Positions 1 through 8,856 of a DNA stretch of 64,000 nt are shown here, in pieces. The stretch comes from G963667975 sp963677395. Lineage in GTDB: Bacteria; Bacteroidota; Bacteroidia; Bacteroidales; G963667975. The position numbers were made by a program, and so were the translations under genes. Within the stretch, counting starts at the first letter, position 1. Every line of letters starts with the position of its first letter. The stretch covers positions 1,364,001-1,428,000 of the forward strand of contig OY781965.2 of assembly GCA_963677395.2 (NCBI GenBank), written 5' to 3'. Below the pieces are notes generated by a model, which was not told the DNA's origin, ran no database searches, and was given only the letters and a program-made list of their open reading frames with translations.

Positions 1-79
1 GCCAGATAATAGCTTGATTGTCGGGTGTTTAATTCTTGTACTCAGTTTGAAAAATAAGATCGCATAAAATATAAACCAT

Positions 80-928
80 ATGGATAGTTTAAATAAAGAA
101 AAACTAAACCCCAGAAAAGTATTCTGGAAGTGCGGAGCTTGTTCACGTGCTATGTTTCATTTACTAAATCATGAATTTGATAATTTCAAAGAAAATGAAG
201 AGAAAGCATCGGATTTATTTGCAGGAGGCATTGCACAGAAAGGTCATCAATGTGGAATGCTATGGGGTGGTGCATTGGCGGTTGGTGTTGAATCATTCCG
301 TAGATATAATAATAAAAGTGAAGCAATTGCCTCGGCAATTACCGCTTCTCAATACCTTGTAGAATCATTTCATAAACGGACGAAAACTGTTAATTGTCGC
401 GATATATCAAAGGTTGACTGGGAAAATAAGTTTGATTTTGTTATTTACATGGTAAAGACAATTGCACAAGGTTTTGTATATAGCCCTTGTTTCAATCTGA
501 TTGTAAAATGGACTCCTGAAGCAATTCTGGCCGCCAATAAAGGTTTGTCTGAAAAAACGATTCAAAGCCAGCCATGCATGAGCTGTGCAACTGAAGTTGT
601 GCGAAAAATGGGGGCGAGCGACGAAGAGGCGGTTATGGTCGCTGGTTTTGCAGGAGGCATTGGTTTAAGCGGAAATGCATGTGGCGCTTTAGGTGCCGTA
701 ATTTGGTATAAAATGCTTGATTGGAGCAAAAAACATCCCGGCAAAACACCTGCAATGCTTAATAATCAGGATGCAAAAGCAATATTTCGGGCTTTTTATA
801 TTCAAACAGATTCAGAGGTACTATGCGATAAGATTAGCGGAACGCAATTTAAAACAATTGATGAACATTCTGAATATGTAAGAGGTGGTGGATGCTCCAG
901 ATTAATTGATGCCCTTGCAAAATTATGA
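80..928 (+). CDS. C_GCAxxG_C_C family putative redox protein
   Basis: The 282-residue protein carries repeated cysteine motifs typical of the C_GCAxxG_C_C family: CGAC near residues 18-21, a GHQCGMLWGGAL segment near 56-66, CMSC near the middle, and a glycine-rich FAGGIGLSGNACGALGA segment in the C-terminal half. The family is thought to be redox-active or metal-binding, but its reaction is not established. There is no signal peptide, so it is probably cytoplasmic. It ends 9 bp before a cysteine desulfurase gene on the same strand, which suggests co-transcription and a link to sulfur or thiol metabolism (inference). The upstream region is cut short by the window edge, so its operon may extend to the left. 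Confidence 0.8.
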   Translation: MDSLNKEKLNPRKVFWKCGACSRAMFHLLNHEFDNFKENEEKASDLFAGGIAQKGHQCGMLWGGALAVGVESFRRYNNKSEAIASAITASQYLVESFHKRTKTVNCRDISKVDWENKFDFVIYMVKTIAQGFVYSPCFNLIVKWTPEAILAANKGLSEKTIQSQPCMSCATEVVRKMGASDEEAVMVAGFAGGIGLSGNACGALGAVIWYKMLDWSKKHPGKTPAMLNNQDAKAIFRAFYIQTDSEVLCDKISGTQFKTIDEHSEYVRGGGCSRLIDALAKL

Positions 929-937
929 TGTTGAAAT

Positions 938-2119
938 ATGAGAATAACGTATTTTGAAAAGATAAAACGTCTTTTGTACTTAAAAAGTCAGGTTTATTTA
1001 GATAACAATGCTACTACGTGTATTAGCAGACCTGTGAGAAAAACAATGAACCGGGTGTTGAAACACTATTGGGGCAATCCTTCATCGGCTTATCGCATGG
1101 GGAAAATGTCATCGCAAATTATTGAAAAGGCTCGCCAACAGCTTGCAGATGCTATACATGCGCATTCACATGAGATCTATTTTACCGGATGTGCTACCGA
1201 ATCCAACAATGCAGTTTTAAAAACATTGAGTAACTATTTCTACCCAAAAAAGAAAAAAATCATTTCTACACCTGTAGAACATCCTTCAATAATTAACACA
1301 TTAGAATTTTTAAAAACACAGGGAATCATTGTTCAGTATTGCCCGGTGGATAAATATGGACGTGTGTCTCCTATGGACATTGCGAAGCTTATTGATGAGG
1401 ATACTTTTTTGATTTGCTGTATCCTGGCAAATAATGAAATTGGCACTGTCAATAATGTAAAAGAAATTGCAAAAATTGCAAAGGCACAGAATGTCCTTGT
1501 CCTGTCCGATTGTGTTCAGGCATTTGGAAAGATACCTGTAAATGTAAAAGAACTAGATGTTGATTATGCTTCGTTTTCGGCACATAAACTATATGGTCCA
1601 AAAGGGATTGGGGCATTATATGCAAAAATAAGCAGTCCGCTTGAGCCTTTTATACACGGAGGACATCAGGAAGAAGGTATGCGTGCCGGTACCGAAGCAG
1701 TTCATAATATTGCCGGATTTGGCACAGCCTGTCAGAATGTTAATAAACTTCTGTCTCATGCTGAAAAAATAAGAGATTTGAAAGAGCAGCTAATCAGGGA
1801 ACTAAAAGAAATTAAATTGGATATAATTATTAATTCGCCCGAAACAGATTGTTTGCCCAATACAATTAGTGTTACATTTCCGAGGGTAAATAGTGGGGAA
1901 TTGATGATGATGCTTGATTATCATGGTGTTGCTGTTTCGTCCGGATCAGCATGCTGCTCTCATATCAATAAACCTTCGCACGTGCTTAACGCAATTGGAT
2001 TATCTGATCAAGCTGCACGGGAAACGATCCGGATCAGTTTGGGTAGCGATACTTCAGCGAGTGATATTCGATATACAATAAAAGTAATAGAAAATTATTT
2101 TAAGAGTGAATCTGTATAA
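938..2119 (+). CDS. Cysteine desulfurase (NifS/IscS-like, class V aminotransferase)
   Basis: PLP-dependent enzyme that takes sulfur from L-cysteine as an enzyme persulfide. Visible marks are the N-terminal YLDNNATT motif (residues 20-27), His115 in VEHPS, which would stack on the PLP, the PLP lysine Lys217 in SFSAHKLYGPKG, and the catalytic-loop cysteines Cys339/Cys340 in SSGSACC. Length (393) is normal. The first 17 residues precede the usual family start, and no closer ATG lies before the YLDNNATT motif, so the start at 938 is kept. It follows the C_GCAxxG_C_C gene by 9 bp. Which acceptor it serves (Fe-S assembly, tRNA thiolation or other) cannot be told, because no IscU/SufU/Mnm gene is adjacent. 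Confidence 0.9.
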   Translation: MRITYFEKIKRLLYLKSQVYLDNNATTCISRPVRKTMNRVLKHYWGNPSSAYRMGKMSSQIIEKARQQLADAIHAHSHEIYFTGCATESNNAVLKTLSNYFYPKKKKIISTPVEHPSIINTLEFLKTQGIIVQYCPVDKYGRVSPMDIAKLIDEDTFLICCILANNEIGTVNNVKEIAKIAKAQNVLVLSDCVQAFGKIPVNVKELDVDYASFSAHKLYGPKGIGALYAKISSPLEPFIHGGHQEEGMRAGTEAVHNIAGFGTACQNVNKLLSHAEKIRDLKEQLIRELKEIKLDIIINSPETDCLPNTISVTFPRVNSGELMMMLDYHGVAVSSGSACCSHINKPSHVLNAIGLSDQAARETIRISLGSDTSASDIRYTIKVIENYFKSESV

Positions 2120-2329
2120 ACACGATGAATTTTAGAACAACTGAAATAAAAAAACATCCTGAAAGGAATCGAAGATCCGGGTTTTGTGAGGAAAATTAAT
2201 TGCAGATATCACAAAAGTTTGAAGGCAGGGTAAGCCAGATTCCAAAAACAGATATTTGTAATTTACGCAGAACCGTCCTGAATCGTTTCGATATATTCCT
2301 TAATTTCAAATATTTATTTTAATGTAGAG

Positions 2330-4642
2330 TTATTTTATAAGTGTTATTGATCCTTGTAATTTTTTGATTATTCTTTTGCCGTCGACTTTTTCTTCATAAT
2401 CCAATATATAATAATATACACCTTCAGGGCATATTCTTCCTGATTGTTTACCATCCCATGCCACAGTTTTCCCCGAACCTTCATAAATTTTATGGCCCCA
2501 TCGATTAAAAATAACAAGCATCATATTGTCAATATTTTTGCAAACAGGGTAGAATGAATCATTTATGCCATCACCATTGGGTGTCAATACATTTGGGACT
2601 ATAATTTCAGAATTACACTCCATAATTGTGATTTTATCACTTGCTTTACAACCATCTTTACTAACAACTACAAAATAAATACCCGGGTTATTTATATTTA
2701 GACTTTGTGAAGTGCTACCATCTGACCATAAATACGTATCAAAACCTGTTCCTGGTGAAAGTGTGAGCAAATCGCCCGGACACATTATGCTATCGTTGCC
2801 AAGGCTTATGTGTAAAGTAGGCTTAAATGTAACTGTAATTGTATCAGTATTTTTACACGTATTTATATCTGTTACGATTACACTATAAATCCCCGAAGAT
2901 GAAACGGAAATACTTTGGCTCGTTGCTCCTGTATTCCAAAAATATGCAATTCCACTGTTTCCTGCATTTATACTAAATGGAACTATCTGATCTGTACAAA
3001 TAACAGTATCGTTGCCTAAATTAACTACAGGGAGTGGTAATGTATGAATTATAATACTGTCTTTTGCAGTACATCCATTGATATCGCTTATTTGCACCCA
3101 GTATAAACCGGGTGTTTGTATAGTAACAGATTGTGTAATTGCTGAGTTAGACCATAAATAAGAATAAGCAGGAGAGGAAGTAAGTGTAACCGAATCGCCT
3201 GCACAAAAAGTTGTTGATCCGCTTGCAGTAATTGTTGGTTGTGGAAGATTACATGTTGAAATTTTTGCAACAAATACGTCCTCAAATCCACCATTTATTA
3301 ATGTAGTATTGCCAAAAGTAAGAGCAGGGCTATCAAAATCTCCTACTATATATATATTCCCAAAGTTATCTGTTGAGATGTCGCTGCTATTATCATCTGA
3401 ATTTCCACCTGCACTTTTCGCCCATAAAACATTGCCTGAAGCGTCGTATCCCGCAACATAAACATCATAGCTCCCTGAATTATTTAATGTGGTGCTCCCA
3501 AAAGAAATAACAGAACTCATGTAGTTTCCTGTAATGTATATATTTCCAATATCATCACTTGATATTCCACTGCAATAATCCCAACTGCCTCCACCCGCAC
3601 TTTTTGCCCATAATACATTTCCCGTAACATCATATTTGGCAATATAGAAATCAGTACCCATAATGCCTGTTTTGGTTAAAGTGAAGTTTCCAATAGAAAT
3701 AGCAGGTTCATCAAAGTTCCCTGTAATATATAAATTTCCAAAGTTATCTGTTACAATAGAATTGTAGCCCCAAAAATAGGAGCCATTTATGCTTTTTGCC
3801 CATATAGCATTTCCTGAAGCGTCATATTTGGCAATAAAAATATCATAATCATTAGGAAGAGGGTTGGGATTTGCATTCGTTAAAGTAGTGTTTCCAAATG
3901 TAATAGCAGGACTATTGAATCCTCCGGACACAAATACATTGTTTGAGTTATCCGTTGTAATGCTCACGCCAACATCATCTAAGTAACCACCAGCACTCTT
4001 TGCCCATAAAGCATTCCCCGAAGCATCATATTTCGCAATAAAAACGTCTTCCTGCATAAAGCCCGCATTTGTTAAAGTGGTACTTCCAAAAGTAATCGAT
4101 GAGCTATTAAATCCACCCGTAATATAAACATTTCCTAAATTATCGATAGTAATACTACGACTTATATCATAATCGCTTCCGCCAGCACTTTTTGCCCATA
4201 TTACATTCCCCGAAGCATCATATTTTACAATAAAAATATCCTCTGAGCCCAAATTAGTTAATATAGTGCCGCCAAAAGTAATAGTAGGAGAATCAAAATG
4301 TCCGGTAACATAAACGTTGCCCAAATTATCAGTAGCTATGTTATTTATGTATGAATTAGAAGTAACATTAATATTTTTTGCCCATAGTACAGTTCCAAGA
4401 GCATCATACTTGGCAATATAGCACCCTGAATTAGTTAAATTAATAATTCCAAAAGAAATGGTTGATGTAGGGCTAGCACCTAATACATATATGTTCCCCA
4501 TATTGTCACAGGTAATACCGTTGGCATGAATATGTGTATTTCCTGTGATTTTTTTTGCCCATTCCCAGTTGGAAAATTGTTCGTAAGATCTTATGCTACT
4601 GATAAGCAGTAGAAAAAGAAATAAGATTTTTGGCTTCATCAC
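2330..4642 (-). CDS. Secreted SBBP-repeat beta-propeller protein with T9SS type B sorting domain
   Basis: Signal peptide at residues 1-20 (MMKPKILFLFLLLISS...), then about eight repeats of roughly 55 residues built on a phrase like DNxGNxYxTGxF ... FGxTTLTNxG ... DxFIAKYDASGNxxWAKSAGG, as in SBBP/beta-propeller proteins (residues ~25-465). Three Ig-like modules follow, each with a LWS(D/N)G-type core and ending in GIYxVxxxD. The last ~85 residues form the gliding-motility-associated type B CTD: VPNVLTPNGDGINDSF, then FNRWGHKIYEG, then a PEGVYYY segment. The product should be exported by T9SS. Its substrate or partner is unknown. It is monocistronic, convergent with the cysteine desulfurase gene. 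Confidence 0.88.
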   Translation of the reverse strand: MMKPKILFLFLLLISSIRSYEQFSNWEWAKKITGNTHIHANGITCDNMGNIYVLGASPTSTISFGIINLTNSGCYIAKYDALGTVLWAKNINVTSNSYINNIATDNLGNVYVTGHFDSPTITFGGTILTNLGSEDIFIVKYDASGNVIWAKSAGGSDYDISRSITIDNLGNVYITGGFNSSSITFGSTTLTNAGFMQEDVFIAKYDASGNALWAKSAGGYLDDVGVSITTDNSNNVFVSGGFNSPAITFGNTTLTNANPNPLPNDYDIFIAKYDASGNAIWAKSINGSYFWGYNSIVTDNFGNLYITGNFDEPAISIGNFTLTKTGIMGTDFYIAKYDVTGNVLWAKSAGGGSWDYCSGISSDDIGNIYITGNYMSSVISFGSTTLNNSGSYDVYVAGYDASGNVLWAKSAGGNSDDNSSDISTDNFGNIYIVGDFDSPALTFGNTTLINGGFEDVFVAKISTCNLPQPTITASGSTTFCAGDSVTLTSSPAYSYLWSNSAITQSVTIQTPGLYWVQISDINGCTAKDSIIIHTLPLPVVNLGNDTVICTDQIVPFSINAGNSGIAYFWNTGATSQSISVSSSGIYSVIVTDINTCKNTDTITVTFKPTLHISLGNDSIMCPGDLLTLSPGTGFDTYLWSDGSTSQSLNINNPGIYFVVVSKDGCKASDKITIMECNSEIIVPNVLTPNGDGINDSFYPVCKNIDNMMLVIFNRWGHKIYEGSGKTVAWDGKQSGRICPEGVYYYILDYEEKVDGKRIIKKLQGSITLIK

Positions 4643-4643
4643 T

Positions 4644-4651
4644 CAAATATA
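4644..4651 (-). promoter_or_regulatory. -7 promoter box next to the type B CTD gene
   Basis: On the minus strand the sequence reads TATATTTG, an exact match to the Bacteroidota -7 element TAnnTTTG. It lies 1 bp before the ATG, so transcription would start at or just inside the first two in-frame ATG codons. No -33 TTTG is seen at the right distance. Confidence 0.4.
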
Positions 4652-4849
4652 AACGTTAATAAATGTTGATTATATAAAAAAAGTTTAAGGTAGTATTGAA
4701 CCAGTTAACGGTTAGTCTATTAGCGTATAGATGGTTTTTGTAGGGTTGATAATTTGGGGTTAATTACAATCATTCCATGTTTATAGAGTTCTTTGCAAGG
4801 CCGATTTCAGAACTGTTATTACATGATTTTTATCGATGAATGAGAAAAT

Positions 4850-5070
4850 AGCTTGGACTTTAGTACCCATGCAGTAAGTTACAATGAGGTGAAGAATAAA
4901 CTGGCTGCTAAAAAGATACCTCGTTCCAGATCATTGGATTATATCTTGTTAAGAGGGAATGAGAGCTTTATTACAATTAACGTAAATTGAGGGTTTTTAA
5001 AGGTCTTGAAATAAACGGTTTATTTGATCTTTCTGATCATTATGCAATAGAAGCCGAGATACAACTTTAA
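4850..5070 (+). pseudogene. Remnant of an endonuclease/exonuclease/phosphatase family gene
   Basis: Translating from 4850 gives SLDFSTHAVSYNEVKNKL, then AAKKIPRSRSLDYILLRGN, followed by an in-frame stop. After a frame change, GLFDLSDHYAIEAEIQL runs to a TAA at 5068-5070. RSRSLDYIL and LSDHYAIEAEI are the two C-terminal signatures of the EEP hydrolase fold (LDYI, and SDH with the catalytic histidine). Only the C-terminal end survives, broken by at least one stop and one frameshift, so this is a decayed gene. The rest of the gap from 4652 to 5238 holds no readable gene; no start, promoter or N-terminal part of this family was found. Confidence 0.7.
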
Positions 5071-5238
5071 TCCAGATTATTAAATATGAGCGTGATTCGG
5101 TTGTGATACCAAAATAAATTCTGAATTAATCCAACGTCATTCGGGTGCAAACGAAACTTTTTAGGCTGCATGAAGTTTTTGTGTAATTACGATTATTTTG
5201 GCTGAATTGCTTCATCTACAGATTCTCAGCGGGGAAAA

Positions 5239-5925
5239 TTAAAGCTGATATTGCGCTTTTTGGTAATCTTCCGGAACTCCGATGTCAATAAAATAATTAT
5301 CGAAAACACATCCATTGATGAAAAAAAGATTAAGATACTTTTCCAGAAAGTCTTTTTCGAATGAAAATTTAGCGGGAAAGCTATGGGTTTCGAGTAAGTA
5401 TTTGTTGAGGATATAAATGCCACCGTTTATCAAACCTTCTTCTTTGTATTCTTTTTCATTGAACCTAAAAATACGAGCCTTGTCGAGTTCAACAGTTCCG
5501 TAACGGTTGAACTCAATCATAGGTTTGAGTGCCAAACTGAAATCAGCGTGGCTTTGGATGTGAAAATCAAATAATTCCTGAAGTTTTATATCGAAAAAAG
5601 TATCGCCGTTGATGAGGTAAACCAGATTTTCTTGGGTGTAGTTCAGCGCATTCATAATGCCACCACCGGTTCCAAGAGGTTCGTCTTCAATAGCATAATG
5701 CAGGTCTATATTCTTATATTTCTTGCCAAAATAGTTTTCAATAACTTCATGACGATATCCAACCGATAAAATTACCCTTTCAATTCCGTTGGTCGAAAGA
5801 TAATTGAGCAGAAATTTCAAAAAAGGCTCGCCTTTAATATCAGCCATTGGCTTAGGAATATCTTTTATTACACTCTGTAAACGTGTTCCCAATCCACCTG
5901 CAAGAACAATAGCTTCTTTGATCAT
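5239..5925 (-). CDS. hddC: Heptose-1-phosphate nucleotidyltransferase (HddC-like)
   Basis: Sugar-phosphate nucleotidyltransferase of 228 residues. The N-terminal LAGGLGTRLQSV (8-19) with IPKPMADIKGEPFL (24-37) is the nucleotide-binding signature; GTGGGIMNA and LINGDTFFDI (Asp metal ligand) follow, and the C-terminal DIGVPEDYQKA is typical of this family. The assignment to D-glycero-alpha-D-manno-heptose-1-phosphate guanylyltransferase rests on resemblance and on the HddA-like kinase gene immediately upstream in the same operon. It is last in the unit glycosyltransferase-hddA-hddC. Another NDP-sugar specificity is possible, since substrate residues cannot be judged by eye. Confidence 0.82.
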   Translation of the reverse strand: MIKEAIVLAGGLGTRLQSVIKDIPKPMADIKGEPFLKFLLNYLSTNGIERVILSVGYRHEVIENYFGKKYKNIDLHYAIEDEPLGTGGGIMNALNYTQENLVYLINGDTFFDIKLQELFDFHIQSHADFSLALKPMIEFNRYGTVELDKARIFRFNEKEYKEEGLINGGIYILNKYLLETHSFPAKFSFEKDFLEKYLNLFFINGCVFDNYFIDIGVPEDYQKAQYQL

Positions 5926-6008
5926 TTCTTTCTCTTTATGGAATTAGTAAATATTATAACGTCGTTGAAAACTCTTCATTTATTGCTTTGTAAGCAATTT
6001 CATGATTA

Positions 6009-7031
6009 TCAACTGATCCAGCTTTCCAGTCCTTGTTTTGTAAATTCGTATCGCTGAACGCTCCCTCCAAATCTTTCCAAAGCTTTGATTACGTTGTAGC
6101 GGGTATTACCCGGACAGTAAAAGAAAATAAAACCACCGCCACCAGCTCCTGATATTTTGCCTCCGGTAGCTCCTGCTTTCAAAGCTGTTTCGTAAAGTTC
6201 TTCAAACAAATTGGTACTGATACCGTCAGCCATTTGTTTTTTGTATTGCCAGCCCATATTTAGTATTTCGCCTATTTGGTCAAGGTTGCCTTTAAGTAAG
6301 GCTTCTTTCATCATTACCGATTGTTCTTTGAGTTTGTGCATAGCTTCGATTGACCGAATATTTTTGCCGCTAACATTCTTTTGTTGTTGTTCAATAATAT
6401 CTGATGAATTACGGCTGGTTTGGGTGTAAAACAAAACGATATTGTTTGCCAGTTCATTCATAACGCGGTCTTTTATCCTTAATGGATTGATAATAACTTT
6501 ATCGTTGTTGTAAAACTCCATAAAGTTGAACCCGCCGAAAGTAGCTGCATACTGATCCTGTTTTCCGCCTGCCATTGCCAAATCAATTCTTTCGATTTCA
6601 TAAGCCAGATAAGCCAGATCATATTCGCCCATTGGCAATGATAGCCATTCGGCAAAAGCTCCTAATACAGAGACAACCAGTGTAGATGAAGTTCCCAGAC
6701 CCGAACCTGGAGGTGCATCCACATAAGTAGAAAGCTCAAACGAAAGACTCTTGTGAGTGTATAGCGTAACTATTTTGTTATAAATGGCTTTCAATAAGTC
6801 TGCATTACCATCGTAGGGTAGCTTTTCTGAAGCATCATATTCATACACTTCTCCTTTATCGTTTAAGCGGAAAATGATTTTTCCGTTATCGAGCGGATGT
6901 ATATTTGCATAGGCATACATGCTGATGCTTGCATTTAGAATGGCACCGCCGTAAATGTCAGAATAGGGAGAAACGTCAGTTCCTCCTCCTGCTAAACCTA
7001 TTCTTAACGGAGCTTTACTTCTGATTATCAT
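6009..7031 (-). CDS. hddA: GHMP kinase, D-glycero-alpha-D-manno-heptose-7-phosphate kinase (HddA-like)
   Basis: GHMP-family sugar kinase of 340 residues: N-terminal RSKAPLRIGLAGGGTDV (4-20), the ATP-binding loop PPGSGLGTSSTLVVS (~107-121), and a C-terminal GATGGKISGAGGGGF motif (~288-302). In the GDP-heptose pathway HddA phosphorylates D-glycero-D-manno-heptose 7-phosphate at C1 before nucleotidyl transfer by HddC, encoded 83 bp downstream. Its start overlaps the end of the upstream glycosyltransferase gene by 17 bp, so the two are probably translationally coupled. The isomerase GmhA and phosphatase GmhB are not in the window and would have to be elsewhere. Confidence 0.87.
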   Translation of the reverse strand: MIIRSKAPLRIGLAGGGTDVSPYSDIYGGAILNASISMYAYANIHPLDNGKIIFRLNDKGEVYEYDASEKLPYDGNADLLKAIYNKIVTLYTHKSLSFELSTYVDAPPGSGLGTSSTLVVSVLGAFAEWLSLPMGEYDLAYLAYEIERIDLAMAGGKQDQYAATFGGFNFMEFYNNDKVIINPLRIKDRVMNELANNIVLFYTQTSRNSSDIIEQQQKNVSGKNIRSIEAMHKLKEQSVMMKEALLKGNLDQIGEILNMGWQYKKQMADGISTNLFEELYETALKAGATGGKISGAGGGGFIFFYCPGNTRYNVIKALERFGGSVQRYEFTKQGLESWIS

Positions 7032-8178
7032 TATTTCTGGTTGTTAAAAGTTCATAAATGGTGGCAGTCATTCTATTCCACTGGTATTTTTGTTTTTCGT
7101 CAACAATACCTTGCTTAAACTGTTCAATTCTGCTGTTTTCATAAAAATCTACCAGCTTATCGGCAATATCCTGAGGATTGGGTTCTACCACATATCCGGC
7201 AATGTTATTGGGGACTATTTCTGACAAACCACCTACATTTGTTACCAACATGGGTTTATTAAAATGATAACAAATTTGAGTCACTCCGCTTTGTGTGGCA
7301 TTTTTATATGGCTGAACTACCAAATCTGCCGAGCAAAAGTAATTTGCAACTTCGTTATCAGGTATAAAATCGGTTCGTAGAACAAGGTGTTCTTTAATCT
7401 GTAATTCTTCAATTAGATCATGAGTAGGCTTTGCATCTTCATAAAATTCTCCAGCCACAATAAGCTTAAGTGGGTAGTTGCGTAAACGCTTGTCGGCAAA
7501 CGCTTTTAGGATCAAATCTAACCCTTTGTAAGCTCTGATAAAACCAAAAAACAGAAGGTATTGAAATGATTTGTCCAGTTTTGCTTTTTCTAAAGCTAAG
7601 TCTCGCTCGATGATTTCCCCGAAGTTATCGAATAGAGGATGTGGGCAAAACGCTCTGCTTTTATTTTTGTCGAAGAAATCTATATCTTTCAAAACAGATT
7701 TTGACATGGCAACAAAGGCATCAACAGGTTTTACAAAATAAGAAGTAAGCAGATTATCTCCAATTCTTTTTTCGTGAGGGATAATATTATCGATAATGCT
7801 GATAATACGGGTTTTTTTATTACGTTTTACCAAACGGGCAATGGTGCCAAAACAGGGAGCCATAAATGGTAGCCAGTATTTAATAATCAGGATATCGGGA
7901 TTTTGCTTCTTGATTTCTCTGCCAATTTTAATCCAGTTGAAAGGATTTATCGAATTTACCTTCACCCTTATTTTTAAATCTGTCGGAGCTTCCCAATTAG
8001 CATACTGAGTTTTCCCTGGAAACAAAAATCCTGGATATTGTAAACGGAATGTGTATATGCTAACTTCATGACCTTCAGCTTGAAACTGTCTTGCCAAACG
8101 TTCGTTATAGGCTGCAAGTCCACCTCTGAAAGGATAACTGGTGCCAAGTATGATAATATGCTGCTTTTTGCCCATCAT
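7015..8178 (-). CDS. GT4-like glycosyltransferase
   Basis: GT-B fold glycosyltransferase of 387 residues. The N-terminal IIILGTSYPFRGGLAAYNERLA (8-29) is the acceptor-domain start with its glycine loop; the C-terminal half has LLFFGFIRAYKGLDLILKA (~208-226) and QSGVTQICYHFNKPMLVTNVGGLSEIV, the donor-binding region of the GT4 family. No membrane segment, so a peripheral cytoplasmic enzyme. First gene of the hddA/hddC operon, so it may transfer the heptose made by the operon into a surface glycan (inference). Two adjacent ATGs (8178, 8175) are possible starts. Confidence 0.85.
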   Translation of the reverse strand: MMGKKQHIIILGTSYPFRGGLAAYNERLARQFQAEGHEVSIYTFRLQYPGFLFPGKTQYANWEAPTDLKIRVKVNSINPFNWIKIGREIKKQNPDILIIKYWLPFMAPCFGTIARLVKRNKKTRIISIIDNIIPHEKRIGDNLLTSYFVKPVDAFVAMSKSVLKDIDFFDKNKSRAFCPHPLFDNFGEIIERDLALEKAKLDKSFQYLLFFGFIRAYKGLDLILKAFADKRLRNYPLKLIVAGEFYEDAKPTHDLIEELQIKEHLVLRTDFIPDNEVANYFCSADLVVQPYKNATQSGVTQICYHFNKPMLVTNVGGLSEIVPNNIAGYVVEPNPQDIADKLVDFYENSRIEQFKQGIVDEKQKYQWNRMTATIYELLTTRNNDNQK

Positions 8179-8193
8179 TGTAAATTAACGAAG

Positions 8194-8201
8194 CAAAATT
8201 A
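8194..8201 (-). promoter_or_regulatory. -7 promoter box of the glycosyltransferase/hddA/hddC operon
   Basis: Minus-strand TAATTTTG matches TAnnTTTG exactly, 15 bp before the first ATG. No -33 TTTG at 19-21 bp was seen, so support is partial. Confidence 0.4.
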
Positions 8202-8473
8202 TGAAAAATATGAGCTTGTAAGGTTTATAAAATGGATGACGTTTATTTGTAGTGAAAGAGAAACTTTTACACATACGAAGGTTGTTAGAAAAGTTGATTA
8301 GTTCTGAAATTTATATTGAGCGTAGTAATGCGAACCTGAATTTTTTGTAATATATGCTTGTTTTTGCTTTTTTCTGGCATATTTTTTGAAACACTACATC
8401 CATACAATGAAGCAAATCAACCGTAAAATGAGGGTTGTCGTCGAATTAATTATTATATGTAAACAATAGCATT
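8202..8473. other. Divergent intergenic region, no gene seen
   Basis: AT-rich spacer between the heptose operon (leftward) and the small exported protein gene (rightward). Apart from the -7 boxes at each end I see no convincing gene, hairpin or repeat. Open frames here have no recognisable features. Confidence 0.5.
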
Positions 8474-8481
8474 TAGCTTTG
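8474..8481 (+). promoter_or_regulatory. -7 promoter box upstream of the small exported protein
   Basis: TAGCTTTG matches TAnnTTTG, 30 bp before the ATG at 8512. The -33 element is not clear. Confidence 0.4.
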
Positions 8482-8511
8482 TTCGGTTTACAATCATAAC
8501 GCGTTAAAGAA

Positions 8512-8760
8512 ATGAAATCACGAATATTATTATCAGTTGGCTTTTTTGTTCTTATTTTGGTGTGTGTTGAGGCTCAAATAAAACCGGATACTCTTGCAAA
8601 GCGAAAGGAGTTAGTTCAGAAAATTCAGAACAGTTCAAAAGAGGAGATCCGAAATGCTTACAAAAGCACTCATCCAGTGAAGCCAAAAACAAAGATTCCT
8701 GTTTCAAAAAAGAAATTAAAGAAAAGCGAAGCAACGAAAACTATTTCCGGGAGTCTGTAA
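8512..8760 (+). CDS. Small exported lysine-rich protein upstream of the deiminase gene
   Basis: 82 residues: signal peptide MKSRILLSVGFFVLILVCVEA (with a likely cut before QIKPDT), then a charged helical stretch and a Lys/Pro-rich tail. The mature start (KRKELVQKIQNSSKEEIRNA) resembles in layout the region just after the signal peptide of the next gene's product (RSQTLAAKLSQMTPQQFREG): a short helical segment with a leucine/lysine pattern followed by basic residues. It could be a detached propeptide-like paralogue, but the similarity is weak and judged by eye. It lies 96 bp before the deiminase gene on the same strand. Function unknown. Confidence 0.5.
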   Translation: MKSRILLSVGFFVLILVCVEAQIKPDTLAKRKELVQKIQNSSKEEIRNAYKSTHPVKPKTKIPVSKKKLKKSEATKTISGSL

Positions 8761-8856
8761 TTTCTCCGAACAGAGAAAATAACAATGTATTTGTTTTTAT
8801 AAATCAGAATGAGAGAACTTTAAATATATTTAACTATCTTTAAATAACGAACAATT

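Noticed and set aside
8068..8301. A 77-codon frame at the start of the glycosyltransferase gene, opposite strand
   Set aside because: Mostly antisense to the confident GT4 gene, with no feature of its own.
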